The translations under genes and the position numbers were made by a program. Positions 10,625 to 22,714 of a stretch of 64,000 nt of DNA are shown one piece after another. The DNA lies in the NCBI GenBank assembly GCA_030737875.1, contig CM060922.1:319277456-319341455 (forward strand), given 5' to 3'. The stretch is from Allium sativum. Its lineage: Eukaryota > Streptophyta > Magnoliopsida > Asparagales > Amaryllidaceae. The first letter of the stretch is position 1, and each line of letters opens with the position of its first letter. The notes under the pieces are model-generated. The model had not been told where the DNA came from, did no database searches, and saw nothing but the letters and a program-made list of their open reading frames with translations.

Positions 10625-13358
10625 GTAAGTATAGTGATTTTTCCGATGTGAATAAAAGTTAGGATTTGATTCGATGTAAAATGGAAATGGAATTGTGTTA
10701 TTGTATAACGACGATGTTAATTCATATCTATGTGTTGTAATGATTGTGGTTTTGTGATGTTTGTGGTATAATTGACTTGATGTTGGATCCATTAGAATGT
10801 TTGTGGATTAATCTAGTTGATGTTGGATCTATTCAAATTCACATACAAGTTATTTGGTTCATATTTACACCTCTACGCTTAGGTGATTATGACAAGTTAT
10901 ATGATGTACAATGGAACCTCTATGCCTAAATAATTATGTTCATATACATGCTCCTATGTTTATACAAAAGTTGCAAGTTCATAATTGGATCAATGCCAAG
11001 ATCCATTTTAATATAAGTTTCATGTTATAGTAGCAAATATAATTGGATCTAGTTCACACCCTTGTGCTAAAAGTAGACATACTTTATGGACATGACATAA
11101 TTTTGTCATACACTAGTTTGTGTTTGAGATTATGACTAGATCCACTTTAATACATGTTTCATGTTGTAATTGGACATATGATTTGATCTAGTTCAAACAT
11201 GTGATAAAATTATACATACTTATGAACATGTCGTATTCTTGTCATATGCTAGTGATGTTCGATGTTATGCCTAAATCTAAACTTGTTTAGGCTTATTTTG
11301 TCTAAATCATATGCTAAATCATGTGACACCTTTAGTTAGATTCCCCTTTTTAATGCAAGTTCACATGACAAGTTGAAACCCATGATTCAGTCTATGTTGC
11401 AAATTCACATATATGTATGTTGACTATTTTGCAAGTTCACACCTATGATGTTCATACCGACTATGCCAAGAATGCCAAGTTTACACCTATGTCATGTTTA
11501 CGTTAATTAATTTCTTTATGCCAATTTTGTGTACGCTAAATTAGGCTAAGTTTTTAGCCTAATATTACATGTTAAAAATCATACGGATGAAAAATTAGGC
11601 AAAGATTGTTAGCCTAATAATTAGACGGGGTAACGTTGGGGAAAATTGGTAATTTGACATAAATTGGTGAAAAATATATGTATTGGCATGTTTGTCACAT
11701 GCCAAAAATTGGTGGCATTTAAATGGTGTAAAATTCTTATACCAAAAATGATGAACTTGGAAAGTGGGCCACAACATTTAATTGTTGACGAATTTACATA
11801 TAACAAGTAATAAAGACAAATATGTAAATTTAGAAAATACGAGTATGCTAAACATGAGGTTGGATTAATTTGTGATGTAAACCTACCCGTACCCGCCCGA
11901 CTGTCCAGTAGTCACAACAATACCTATCCAATGTGGGTGGTTAAGCATTGAGCCCAATAAGGACCCGAGGTTAAACTGAGTTACGGTGTAAATCTGCCCG
12001 GAACCGACCGGCACATCCAGTAACCGTAACAATACATGTCTAATGTGAGTGGTCGGTGCTTTAAAAAGCTAAGGACAGACAAGTCAGGATGGTAGAGTTA
12101 AGTTAACTAAAACACTTAACCAATTCAACATGTTAAATAAACTGATGGGTGGGGTTAGGTAAATACAGACACTTAACCACTTAACATGTTTGACTAGAAA
12201 ACCCTAGTAAAGGGGACCCATTTCAGCAGTAATCCAATTAGGTATCATGATACTCTGAAACAAGGCAGGGTGGGGCACGATTACTGGGCTGATTGTAAGC
12301 GGTCAAAAGCGACGGCGGTGTGTTCAACAGTGTGGGTTCTAACGGAGTGCGGGCATGCACACACTTCGGAGCAGACAAACTGGGCACTGGGGGCACCAGT
12401 AGCATACCCTATGCATTCTAGGATTGTGTCTGGCCGCCACCATGGGACTTGATACACCCCATTGTGGGACCAGCAAAGGTATCTACAATCTTTGTGGGTC
12501 GTATGACACATATGATTATGCGAGCAGAAGCCGATCTTTAGAAAGAGGATCACTTCACCCCGATCATGGGGTGCCAGTTGAGGCAATGCAAGTAGGTGCA
12601 GAGATTTAGAGTGGGGTGCGATAGTATATTCGATTCACAACTGCTTTATCTTAGTTTATACTTTCCTATTTCCAGTTTATACCTATCATGTCCTTTTTCT
12701 TATTCTCATACTGAAGATTCACTAGACTTACCAGGCTTTATGTCTGACCCTATTTTTCTTTCGTCTTCTTTTCTTCCGTCCCCCCTCCAGGTCCACAGGG
12801 AGGAACCAACCCAGCTTAGTCAGACTCTTTGCAAGCTTCAAGATAGTTGATGTGCGGTTTGGACTCTCTTTCCTTGGCTATAGCTGTTGGACACATTCTA
12901 TGGGGATTTATGCAGTTTTAATTATGCTTAATGCTTCTTTAATTAATAACCAAGACAGAAAATGATGATGTAATGCTTTGGAAGTTATTGTGTGACAGTT
13001 TTGGAAATGTCTTGTATGAACACGTATTTATGAAATAAAAAGTCTGTTTGTTTTCCGTTGCTTATATATATATGTTTATATCTATCTTGTGTTTTATCTG
13101 TGACTTTTACTTACAAATCTCCACCAAAGTTAAGGCATTCCCTTTGTGAGTGACCTTAATGGAGGTGGGGTGTCTCACTTAGTATCAGAGCACAGATTTA
13201 CCAGACTAGATAAAAGTTTTTGAAACCATTTTCAAAAAGAAGTTTAAAGAAGCATTTTTTTTTAAGAAAAAGTCTTGTTTTTGAAAGGCATAATTCCCCA
13301 AAAGCCATATGCACTATCTCTCTATCCTTTGTCTTGAATACTTTCCTTTTTGTTCCAG
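10625..13358 (+). other. Predicted leader intron of inner chromovirus
   Basis: The donor GTAAGTAT at 10625 lies about 190 bp after the expected start of transcription. The acceptor (a pyrimidine-rich stretch ending TTGTTCCAG at 13358) sits one base before the gag ATG at 13360. The 2.7-kb interval contains the AT-rich rest of the LTR and the primer-binding site. Spliced RNA would encode Gag-Pol but could not be primed for reverse transcription. This is inferred from splice signals only. Confidence 0.5.
13178..13195 (+). other. Primer-binding site of inner chromovirus
   Basis: CTTAGTATCAGAGCACAG follows the 5' LTR. Its AGTATCAGAGC core fits the initiator methionine tRNA 3' end apart from one base. 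Confidence 0.8.
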
Positions 13359-13359
13359 C

Positions 13360-14340
13360 ATGTCTGGAGATCTTAACCTTCCAGAAGGAGTACCAATCCC
13401 TGGCTGGTTCCGAAGGTACCAAGAGGCTAGGGCCAATGGTGCGGGCCCAGCAGACATTCCTCCTCCCACAGTGGCAGCGGTTCCTCCTCCTCCTCCTCGT
13501 GGAAATACTTTCGCTAAGACGTGTAGGGACTTTAAGGCTATGGGTGGAAAGGACTTTTATGGAACTGAATCCTTTGTGGTAGCAAGGAATTGGCTGAAGG
13601 AGACCAAAGATTTGTTTGTCATCTTCGAAGTTGACGACAAGCAAAAGATACAACTAGCAGTGTGGTTGCTTAAAGACGAAGCATCCTATTAGTGAGAAGT
13701 TACCCATGTTGAGAGGCCAGTGGAAACTTAGGAGGATTTCAGGATGATGTTTGAGATGAAATTCCTCTCCCAAGCTGAAAGAATCCTGCAAATGGAGAAG
13801 TTCCTAACTCTTAAACAAAGAAGTATTACGATCAAGGAGTACGCCAATCAGTTTAATCAGCTGGCCAGATTTGGGCTGGATTTAGTAAACACCCAACACA
13901 AGAAGCCCCTTCGCTTCGTCAAAGGTCTGAATGAGCCTCTACACAACCTTGCAATGACCCATATACCCATGGGAGCGACTTATGAGAGCTTGGTGGACAT
14001 GGCGCTGCTACTCGAGGAAGATAAAGGCAAGAAAGAGGCAAATGTGGAAGTACCTCAGGAAAAGAAAGAGGGTTTGCAGGCTAAGAAGACAGACTTCAAG
14101 AAAGGCGGGAAGAACAACAAATCCCGTGAAAAGAGAAGGTGCAATTTCTATGGCATTGTTGGACATATAGCGAAAGACTACAGGAACAAGAAGGCAAAGA
14201 TGAATGGTGGTTGTTTCCATTGTGGAGAGACTGGACAGTTGGCAAAGGATTGCCCAAAGAAGCGGGGGCAGGAACAGGGGACTGGATCCACCTCAGGGGG
14301 AAAGGTCACGCGCTGGTGGCACCTCCACAGGAACGAGGTA
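13360..14340 (+). pseudogene. Chromovirus gag, with stops
   Basis: Gag forms the particle that packages the element RNA. The start at 13360 follows a likely splice acceptor and gives a proline-rich N-terminus. The retrotransposon Gag domain follows (about 13530-14000). Two CCHC zinc knuckles lie near 14142-14260. The first has lost two cysteines (CNFYGIVGH then a tyrosine); the second, [14 protein letters not shown], is intact. In-frame stops at about 13690-13695 and near 13729 replace tryptophan codons. The frame used by pol differs from gag, with the change in a G-rich run near 14294-14306. In related chromoviruses gag and pol share one frame, so this is probably a mutation rather than programmed frameshifting. 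Confidence 0.87.
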
Positions 14341-17300
14341 GAAATATTTCTGTAGAAAGCTTAGTTTATCTCTATGATCATCCAGTTCACACTCTCTTTG
14401 ATTTGGGTGCATCACACTTCTTTATTTCATCTGCTATAGTAGAATCTCTGCACCTAGACACTAGTATAGTAGAGGATCCCTTGGTTGTTTCAAATCCAAT
14501 TGGGGGCTCGGCTTATTTGTCGATGGTTTGCTTGGATTTGAAAATCTCTATTCTAAGTGTTGAATTTAGATGTAGTGCCTTTGTTTTGGGCTTCTCAGGA
14601 TATGGACTGATCTTAGGCACGGACTGGTTATCCAGTAATGGTGTCATTCTTGATTGTGAGAAAAGAGTGGTTATACTCTTGACTCGGCTCGGTAACACTC
14701 CAGAAATTTCTTGTGATCCCTTGAATGCTGTTATGCTTAGTTATCTAGGGTCGCTTGATGCTTCTGTTGAGAATTTGCAGTCGGTTAGAGTGGTCCGGGA
14801 ATATCCGGATGTCTTTGAAGAGGAGAAAGGCTTACCTCCGAAGCGGAAAATAGACTTCCGCATATATCTTGTTGATAATGCAAAGCCCGTAGCTCTGCCT
14901 GTTAGACACATGGAGAGAAAGGAGCTCAGCAAGCAAGTTAAGGAGCTTCTCGAGAAGGGGTTTATAAGGAGGAGTATCTCGGTATGGGGCGCTCCAGTGG
15001 TGTTCGCCACCAAAGCATATGGTTCACTACGTCTTTGTGTGGACTATAGGGAGCTAAACAAGTTGACTAAAAAGAATAGACACCCGCTTCCCAGAATAGA
15101 CGATTTATTTGATCAGCTTGTAGGTGCATCGGTCTTCTCCTAACTTGATCTGGCTACTGGGTTCCATCAGCTAAGGGTAGCTGAAGATAGCATTGATAAG
15201 ACGGCGTTCAGAACCCCGGACGGTTTCTTCGAGTGGCTTGTCATGCCTTTCGGCTTGATAAATGCACCCGCTTATTTCGTGGACCTAATGAGCAGGGTGT
15301 TCAGAGAATTCCTCAATAAGTTCGTGGTGGTCTTCGTAGATGATATTTTGATCTTCTCAAAGAATGAGGAAGATCATGCTCAGCATCTGAAGGAGATCAT
15401 GGAAACTCTTCGAGTTCATCAGCTAAAAGAAAAATTCTCCAAGTGCCACTTTTGGAGAGAAGAAGTAAGATTTCTTGGACATATAGTGTCTAAAGAGGGG
15501 TTATCTGTGGACCCCACGAAGGTGGTGGCAGTGCAAGATTGGAAGACACCAAGAAATGCAACCGAAGTCCGAAGCTTTCTTGGGCTAGCCGGTTTTTACT
15601 GAAAGTTCATCAGGGATTTCGCGATAATCTCAGCTCCACTCACAAGGCTAACAAAGAAGAATCTGGCGTTCGCTTGGGATTTGAATTGCGAGTTTGCTTT
15701 CCAACGATTAAAAAGGACTCTCACAACAACCCCAGTTCTGACTTTGTCAGATGGAAGCAAGATGTTCACAGTATACACGGATGCTTGTGGTACGGGGCTA
15801 GGTGTTGTTCTGATACAAGAAGAGAGGGTAGTAGCTTATGGTGGAAGACAATTGAAAGTTCATGAAAAGAACTACCCAACCCACGATCTTGAGTTGGCCG
15901 CCATCGTCTTTGCGCTTAAGTCTTGGCGCCATTATCTCCTAGGTGAGAAGTTCGAATTACATACTGACCATAAATCGTTGAAGTATCTTTTCTCGCAGAA
16001 AGACCTTAACTTGAAGCAACAAAGGTGGATGGAGTTCCTTGCCTCGTATGATTTTGAGATTTTCTATACTCCTGGCAAAGGCAACGTAGTAGCAGACGCG
16101 TTGAGCAGAAAGAAGCTGACCCCAAGCCCTCTCTTTGTAGAAAGGCAAAGCTTGGAGTATATAGCCAGTTTTGACTTTAGGCCCTCCTCTGATTTTGTAC
16201 CGGGTTTATTGGCATCACTAGAAGTACGACCTACTCTTTTAGACTCAATAGGGGCCGCACAACGTGAAGACCCTCAGCTAGTGGATGTGATTGATAAACT
16301 AATTAGGGGTGAAACTTCCAGTCACCTCGATAGGTACTCCATCGATGAAAAGGGTTGGCTAAGGCGAGATGGAAGACTATGCGTCCCACAAGCAAGGGAT
16401 TTAGTAAAGATGGTTCTCGAGGAAGCACATCATTCCAAGATGACAATACACCCAGGTGGAGACAAGATGTACAAGGACGTAAAGAGAGTTTTCTTTTGGA
16501 ACGACATGAAGAAAGATGTGGCAGATTTCGCTTCTAAGTGCGTGACATGCCAACAGGTCAAGGCGGAACAAAAGAAGCCTGGAGGACTGCTTTATCCTCT
16601 AGAAGTCCCGCAATGGAAGTGGGATAGCATTTCAATGGACTTCATTGACCGGTTGCCTAGGTCAAGAAATGGCAATACTAGCATTTGGGTAATAGTGGAC
16701 AGGCTTACTAAAAGCGCCCACTTTATACCTATCAAGAGTAGAAGGACTGCCTCGTCTCTAGCAACTCTTTATCTTAAGGAAATAGTTCGACTCCATGGAA
16801 TACCCTCCAGCATAGTAAGTGACAGAGATCCCAACTTTACGAGCGAATTTTGGCGGAGTCTACAAGAAGCTGTAGGCACACAGTTATGCTTGAGCACGAC
16901 CTATCACCTCCAGACTGATGGTCAGACAGAAAGGGTGAATAGAGTATTAGAAGATCTTTTGAGACTATGCATTATTGACTTCAGAGGGACATGGGACGAT
17001 CATCTTCCTTTAGTGGAATTCGCCTACAACAACAGCTACCAAGCCACCATCGGCATGGCACCCTTCGAAGCTTTATATGGGAGACCGTGCCGATCACCAA
17101 CTTATTGGTGGGAGTCTACTGACAAGCTTATACTCGGGCCAGACATGATTAGAGAGACTTCAGAAAAAGTGGACTTGATACGAAGGAGAATGAAGACCGC
17201 CCAAGATAGGCAGAAATCCTACGCAGACAAAAGAAGGACCGACCTTGAGTTTGAGGTTGGGGACAGGGTTTTCCTTAAGGTATCTCCTTTAAGGAACGTC

Positions 17301-17705
17301 GTTCGCTTTGGATCCGCAGGAAAGCTAGCACCAAGATTTGTAGGACCGTTCCCTATCATTGAGAAGATTGGAAAAATGGCTTATAGGGTAGAGCTGCCCG
17401 AAAGGTTGGCCGGAATTCACAACGTCTTTCATGCTTCTCATCTCTGAAAATGTCTACACGAATCTGCGGAACTAGTGGAGCCAAGCATTCTAGAACAAGC
17501 CGAAGTGGAACGCGAAGCAATTGTGAGGAGAGTTCCAACTCGAATCGTAGGAACTGAAATCAAAAAGCTACGCAACCGCGAAGTCAAGCTCGTTAAATTT
17601 CAGTGGAGCGACGCCGAGGAAGACGCAACTTGGGAAACTGAGGACAGAATACGCGCGACCTACCCTTTTCTTTTTGAGGGTACATCTTTGATCTCTCTTT
17701 TTCCT
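14306..17705 (+). pseudogene. Chromovirus pol (protease, RT, RNase H, integrase, chromodomain-like tail)
   Basis: All pol segments share one frame, interrupted by stops near 15141 (TAA), 15600 (TGA) and 17445 (TGA). Protease is seen as LFDLGAS (about 14396), with leucine for the usual threonine after the catalytic aspartate. RT shows LCVDYRELN (about 15031), [12 protein letters not shown] (about 15243) and the catalytic FVDD box (about 15335). RNase H shows YTDACGTGLG (about 15774) and ends with VVADALSR. Integrase has an HHCC region (about 16430-16560), then the catalytic aspartates in SMDFIDRLP and VSDRDPNF and the glutamate after [11 protein letters not shown]. The tail ends in VKFQWSDAEEDATWETED, a chromodomain-type ending. 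The TGA stops fit CGA to TGA changes. Confidence 0.92.
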
Positions 17706-17708
17706 TAA

Positions 17709-18263
17709 GTTGTGCTTGAATCTGTCTTTTTAGGGATATCTCCTCGATATTATCCTTTATCCTTAGGTAGAAACCCCTTTTGGATGTAAACATGTAATCG
17801 AAACATGTTATGGTTGATGGCTGCAAGTGGTTGCTAGTGGATGCATATACACACACGACCAAGGTTTTAGATCGGCTCAGTCACTTCATACTGCATATGC
17901 ATATATGAATTCATATTTGTATGTGGTTGAAACTTGATATGTTTTCATATGGATGTCGCATTTGTATGAATAGTTGCGCACTCATGTAGAATTATGAGTA
18001 GGGAAAAATTTGCATACATAATGGATTCATGGCACTTACATGATTCGCATTAAGCAGGTCAACTGAATCAGTAGACCGCTTAATTTTTGCATTAGATAAG
18101 TACATGTACACACACTATGCATATGATCATGAAGCATTAGGAGTCTTTTAAGGACAATGGACGCCTGTGTTTGTTGGTTGAGTGGATGGACGATTGGATG
18201 TTAGGACTTACGTTCTTTTAGACCTGAAGATTTCGGGGACGAAATCCTTTAAGGAGGGGAGAA
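17709..18263 (+). other. 3' untranslated region and polypurine tract of inner chromovirus
   Basis: Non-coding, AT-rich DNA lies between pol and the 3' LTR. It ends in the purine run AAGGAGGGGAGAA at 18251-18263, which would prime plus-strand synthesis. No other feature was seen. Confidence 0.75.
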
Positions 18264-21200
18264 TGTAACACCCCGAAATTTTCTTTTAACAGTAAATCAA
18301 CAAATTAAAGTATAATTAATTCTAAATGAAAGAATTAAGGGAAACAGGTTACTCCATTGCGTTCGTCTCGGAATTTTGCTTGAGATAGAGTCCGAGTTTG
18401 CGTGAATCGGACTCCGTATGAAGGAGTTATGACATCCGGAAGTTTCAGAATTCAATTTAAAATTCAAACGGTTCAAATTCTGTTCAAAATTCGAAAAACA
18501 GACCCAAACTGGGCTAGGCGGGAAAATTCCCGCCCAGGCACCAGGTCGACCAGGGGGTCGACCTGGTCACCCAGGTCGACCGTAGGGTCGAGCTAAGGGT
18601 CAACCTGGTTTGGCCCTGGCTGGCCAGGTTAGTTTCTGGTCGAATTTCTGAGCTTGGCTGTGTCACTAGGGCAGAGTTATCACTTTCTGATTGGCTTCTC
18701 TTGGTGTGTATGGTATGAATTCACTCTATGATCATCTAATGGCTCAAATCAATCTGAAATTCTATAAATACAACTCAACACTCAACCTAAATTCACACAG
18801 ATAATATAGAACTAGAGCCGTCATGCTGCTGGGAGGAAACTAAGAGTAGCCGTCAGTTAGAGAAAGCTTAGAGACGAGCCAAAACTAAAGTTAAAACAAG
18901 AATCAAACAACGTTTGTCTACCCAAAGGAAAGCATTGCAAATTCAGAACTCAGAAATCAGAAAACAAGACCGTCGTTTGTTGTAAGTATAGTGATTTTTC
19001 CGATGTGAATAAAAGTTAGGATTTTATTCGATGTAAAATGGAAATGGAATTGTGTTATTGTATAACGACGATGTTAATTCATATCTATGTGTTGTAATGA
19101 TTGTGGTTTTGTGATGTTTGTGGTATAATTGACTTGATGTTAGATCCATTAGAATGTTTGTGGATTAATCTAGTTGATGTTGGATCTATTCAACTTCACA
19201 TACAAGTTATTTGGTTCATATTTACACCTCTATGCTTAGGTGATTATGACAAGTTATATGATGTACAATGGAACCTCTATGCCTAAATAATTATGTTCAT
19301 ATACATGCTCCTATGTTTATACAAAAGTTGCAAGTTCATAATTGGATCCATGCCAAGATCCATTTTAATATAAGTTTCATGTTATAGTAGCAAATATAAT
19401 TGGATCTAGTTCACAACCTTGTGCTAAAAATAAACATACTTTATGGACATGACATAATTTTGTCATATACTAGTTTGTGTTTGAGATTATGCCTAGATCC
19501 ACTTTAATACATGTTTCATGTTGTAATTGGACATATGATTTGATCTAGTTCACACATGTGATAAAATTATACATACTTATGGACATATCATATTCTTGTC
19601 ATATGCTAGTGATGTTCGATGTTATGCCTAGATCTAAACAAGTTTAGGCTTATTTTGTCTAAATCATATGCTAAATCATGTGACACCTTTAGTTAGATTC
19701 TCCTTTTTAATGCAAGTTCACATGACAAGTTGAAACCCATGATTCAGTTTATGTTGCAAATTCACATATATGTATGCTGACTATTTTGCAAGTTCACACC
19801 TATGATATTCATATTGACTATGCCAAGAATGCCAAGTTTACACCTTTATCATGTTTACGTTAATGAATTTCTTTATGCTAATTTTGTGTACGCTAAATTA
19901 GGCTAAGTTTTTAGCCTAATATTATATGTTAAAAATCATGCAGACGAAAAATTAGGCTAAGATTGTTAGCCTAATAATTAGACGAGGTAACGTTGGGGAA
20001 AATTGGTAATTGACATAAATTGGTGAAAAATATATGTATTGGCATGTTTGTCACATGCCAAAAATTGGTGGCATTAAAATGGTGTAAAATTCTTATACCA
20101 AAAATGATGAACTTGGAAAGTGGGCCACAACATTTAATTGTTGACGAATTTACATATAATAAGTAATAAAGACAAATATGTAAATTTAGAAAATACGAGT
20201 ATGCTTAACAAGAGGTTGGACTGAGTTGTGATGTGAACCTGCCCGGACCCGCCCGGCTGTCCAATAGTCACAACAATACCTATCCAATGTGGGTGGTTAA
20301 GCATTGAGCCCAATAAGGACCCGAGGTTAGACTGAGTTACGGTGTAAATCTGCCCGGAACCGGCCGGCACATCCAGTAACCATAATAATACATGTCTAAT
20401 GTGAGTGGTCGGTGCTTTAAAAAGCTAAGGACAGACAAGTCAGGATGGTAGGGTTAAGTTAACTAAAACACTTAACCAATTCAACATGTTAAATAAACTA
20501 ATGGGTGGGGTTAGGTAAATACAGACACTTAACCACTTAAAATGTTTGACTAGAATACCTTAGTAACGGGGACCCATTTCAGCAGTAACCCAATTAGGTA
20601 TCATGGTACCCTGAAACTGGGCAGCGTGGGGCACGATTACTGGGTTGATTGTAAGCGGTCAAAAGCGACGGCGGTGGGTGCAACAGTGTGAGTTCTAACG
20701 GAGTACGGGCGTGCACACACTTTGGAGCAGACAAATAGGGCACTAGGGGCACCAGTAGTATACCCTATGCATTCTAGGATTGTGTCGGGCCGCCACCATG
20801 GGACTTGATACATCCCTTGGTGGGACCAGCATAGGTATCTACAATCTTTGGGGGCCATATGACACATATGATTGTATGAGTAGGAGCCGATCTTTAGAAA
20901 GGGGATCACTTCACCCCGATCATGGGGTGCCAGTTGAGGCAATGCAAGTAGATGCAGAGATATAGAGTGGGGTGCGATAGTATATTCGATTCACAACTGC
21001 TTTATCTTAGTTTATACTTTCCTATTTCCAGTTTATACCTATCATGTCCTTTTTCTTATTCTCATACTGAAGAGTCACTAGACTTACTAGGCTTTATGTC
21101 TGACCCTATTTTTCTTTCTTCTTCTTTTCTTCCGTTCCACCCCAAGGTCCGCAGGGAGGAAACAACCCAGCTTAGTCAGACTCTTTGCAAGCTTCAAGAT

Positions 21201-21533
21201 AGTTGATGTGCGGTTTGGACTCTCTTTCCTTGGCTATGGCTATTGGACACATTCTATGGGGATTTATGCATTTTTAATTATGTTTAATGCTTCTTTATTT
21301 AATAACCAAGACAGAAAATGATGATGTAACGCTTTAGAAGTTATTGTGTGACAGTTATGGAAATGTCTTGTATGAACACGTATTTATGAAATAAAAACTC
21401 TGTTTGTTTTCCGCTGCTTATATATATGTGTTTATATTTGTCTTGTGTTTTATCTGTGACTTTTACTTACAAACCTCCACCAAAATTAAGGCATTCCCTT
21501 TGTGAGTGACCTTAATGGAGGTGGGGTGTCTCA
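18264..21533 (+). repeat. 3' LTR of inner chromovirus
   Basis: This partner of 9895-13177 begins directly after the polypurine tract AAGGAGGGGAGAA (18251-18263). It keeps the TATA box (18763-18770), the GTAAGT donor (18982-18987) and the E2F-like pair (18517-18534). Confidence 0.93.
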
Positions 21534-21740
21534 ATCATCAACGTAAAGACCCCTGTCGAAAACATGAACCGAATCACCAAGGTACAGGCAAATCAAACCA
21601 ATTGCCAACATCTTCGTCTTCTTCCATCTTTCCTCATCCACATCAGAGGGATTATCTTCATATCCATCAACCAAACCATTGAGGCCTTCAAATCCCCAAT
21701 CAAAATTAGTCATCACCAACAGCGTCATCATATCTGACAT
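21531..21740 (-). pseudogene. N-terminal part of the small element's gag-like ORF, interrupted
   Basis: The minus-strand reading from the ATG at 21740 includes WKKTKMLAIGLICLYLGDSV, which loosely resembles the region of copia Gag with a WxKxxxKAxxxIxxxLxDSV pattern. It then enters a segment VFDRGLYVDD and is cut by the chromovirus insertion at 21534-21538. Its continuation lies at 9889 and below. A pyrimidine-rich stretch ending TCAG lies just before the second ATG, so a 5' intron is possible. The assignment as Gag rests on position after the primer-binding site and weak similarity only. Confidence 0.5.
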
Positions 21741-21796
21741 AAAAAAAAATCAATTTTTTTCCAATCCAAAATCACTCTAAGCTTTGCGATGATCTA

Positions 21797-21809
21797 GCTC
21801 CGATACCAA
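21797..21809 (-). other. Primer-binding site of the small copia-like element
   Basis: On the minus strand TTGGTATCGGAGC follows the 5' LTR by one base. It matches the initiator methionine tRNA complement with one mismatch. Confidence 0.85.
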
Positions 21810-21810
21810 C

Positions 21811-22542
21811 TGTTGTGGTAAACCTTCACCTTTGCGGAAGCGTCCAGGATCTTATTCACCCAATTACTTAAAGATGATTTCTATGGAAACAAACACAGAT
21901 ATGAAATCACATGCGCAAACACAAAATATTCCACCCAACCACCCTCTTTATTGATTCTCAAAACTAATTTTGTTTACACTCACTGGTTCAACAACCAAAA
22001 ATAAACGAACTATAAGAATCAATAACCTTATTGAGGAAGGGAAAGAATATCTAGATGACTAACACTCTTTGTTGGAGAAGGAGAACAATGAAGAACGACG
22101 GCTAACCCTTGGATTAACCGGAGGCACCAATCCTCTCTAGGGCACCAAGCCCTAGAGGCACGCAGCCGCCACTCTATTCGGTCATAATGCTGCTTTTATA
22201 GAAGAATTGAAGCCCTAGGAAAATACCCAATTTTCCCCTTCATTACTTGCAGAATAAGTCACAGAAAAGACCAAGTCAAAAACGCAGGAAACCCCGCTCA
22301 GACATCTGACCGGATTGGTCAGACATCTGACCGGATTGGTCAGACATCTGTCCCTGCTCTCGGGTTAACAAAACCCTGACAACAGACGTCTGACCAAATG
22401 CTGTCAGACGTCTATGCTGAAACGTAGCACAAAACCGCTTCTCCTTGCCTTCTTTCTACCGCTGCTCCATCTTCTCTATCACCAAGCACATCCACGCCTT
22501 GTCTCCATCAACATATGTGATTTCATGTCACAAATCACAACA
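21811..22542 (-). repeat. 5' LTR (right) of the small copia-like element
   Basis: This is the partner of 8630-9366. It carries an extra tandem copy of a segment containing CTGACCGGATTGGTCAGA (about 22302-22350) that the left LTR has once. Confidence 0.9.
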
Positions 22543-22714
22543 ACATGACTTCAAGGGGGCTTGATCATGGGATGCTCATCAAGATGGAGATACGGTTATA
22601 AGCGATCCGCTTCCCATTGCTTATGAGAACTTAGGATAACAGTCTGACCAACTGTGAAGAGAACTCAAGGTGTAACTCTAAGGTGACTTGAGCAATGCTC
22701 GCGAAGGTGGAGAT

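Larger units (their letters stand above)
9895..13177 (+). repeat. 5' LTR of inner chromovirus
   Basis: It holds a TATA box, a leader exon with a strong splice donor at 10625, a pair of inverted E2F-like sites, a cluster of GGTCGACC palindromes, a long AT-rich part, and AATAAA at 13034-13039. Short open frames inside it (for example 10744-10929) recur in the other LTR and have no recognisable domain. Confidence 0.93.
9895..21533 (+). mobile_element. Ty3-gypsy chromovirus with 3.3-kb LTRs (inner layer, Tekay/Del-like)
   Basis: LTRs 9895-13177 and 18264-21533 start TGTAACACCCCG and end GTCTCA. The flanks are the perfect 5-bp duplication ATCAT (9890-9894 and 21534-21538). The order is LTR, primer-binding site, gag, protease, RT, RNase H, integrase, chromodomain-like tail, purine tract, LTR. 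Very long LTRs and a tail ending in an ATWETED motif suggest the Tekay/Del chromovirus clade. LTRs are roughly 95% identical by eye. It inserted in the small copia-like element. Gag and pol carry several stops, so this copy is dead. Confidence 0.93.
8630..22542 (-). mobile_element. Small non-autonomous copia-like LTR retrotransposon (middle layer)
   Basis: Two LTRs of about 735 bp (8630-9366 and 21811-22542) run in the minus orientation. Flanks are GCATG (8625-8629) and ACATG (22543-22547), a 5-bp target duplication with one mismatch. On the minus strand the right LTR is the 5' one. It is followed by the primer-binding site TTGGTATCGGAGC (21809-21797), and a polypurine tract (ATCAAGGTGGAA, 9378-9367) precedes the left LTR. 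Its own interior is only about 800 bp and lacks pol, so it needed enzymes from another element. It inserted into the TRIM interior and was later split by the chromovirus at 9895-21533. Confidence 0.9.

Noticed and set aside
10744..10929. Open frame repeated at 19101-19286
   Set aside because: It lies in both LTR copies of the inner chromovirus, has no domain, and falls inside the predicted intron.
12270..12850. Several overlapping open frames, repeated near 20637-21206
   Set aside because: They overlap on both strands in the LTR with no recognisable domain; the similarity only reflects LTR duplication.
14290..14310. Programmed frameshift between gag and pol
   Set aside because: Related chromoviruses use one frame and this copy carries other lesions, so a simple indel in a G run is more likely.
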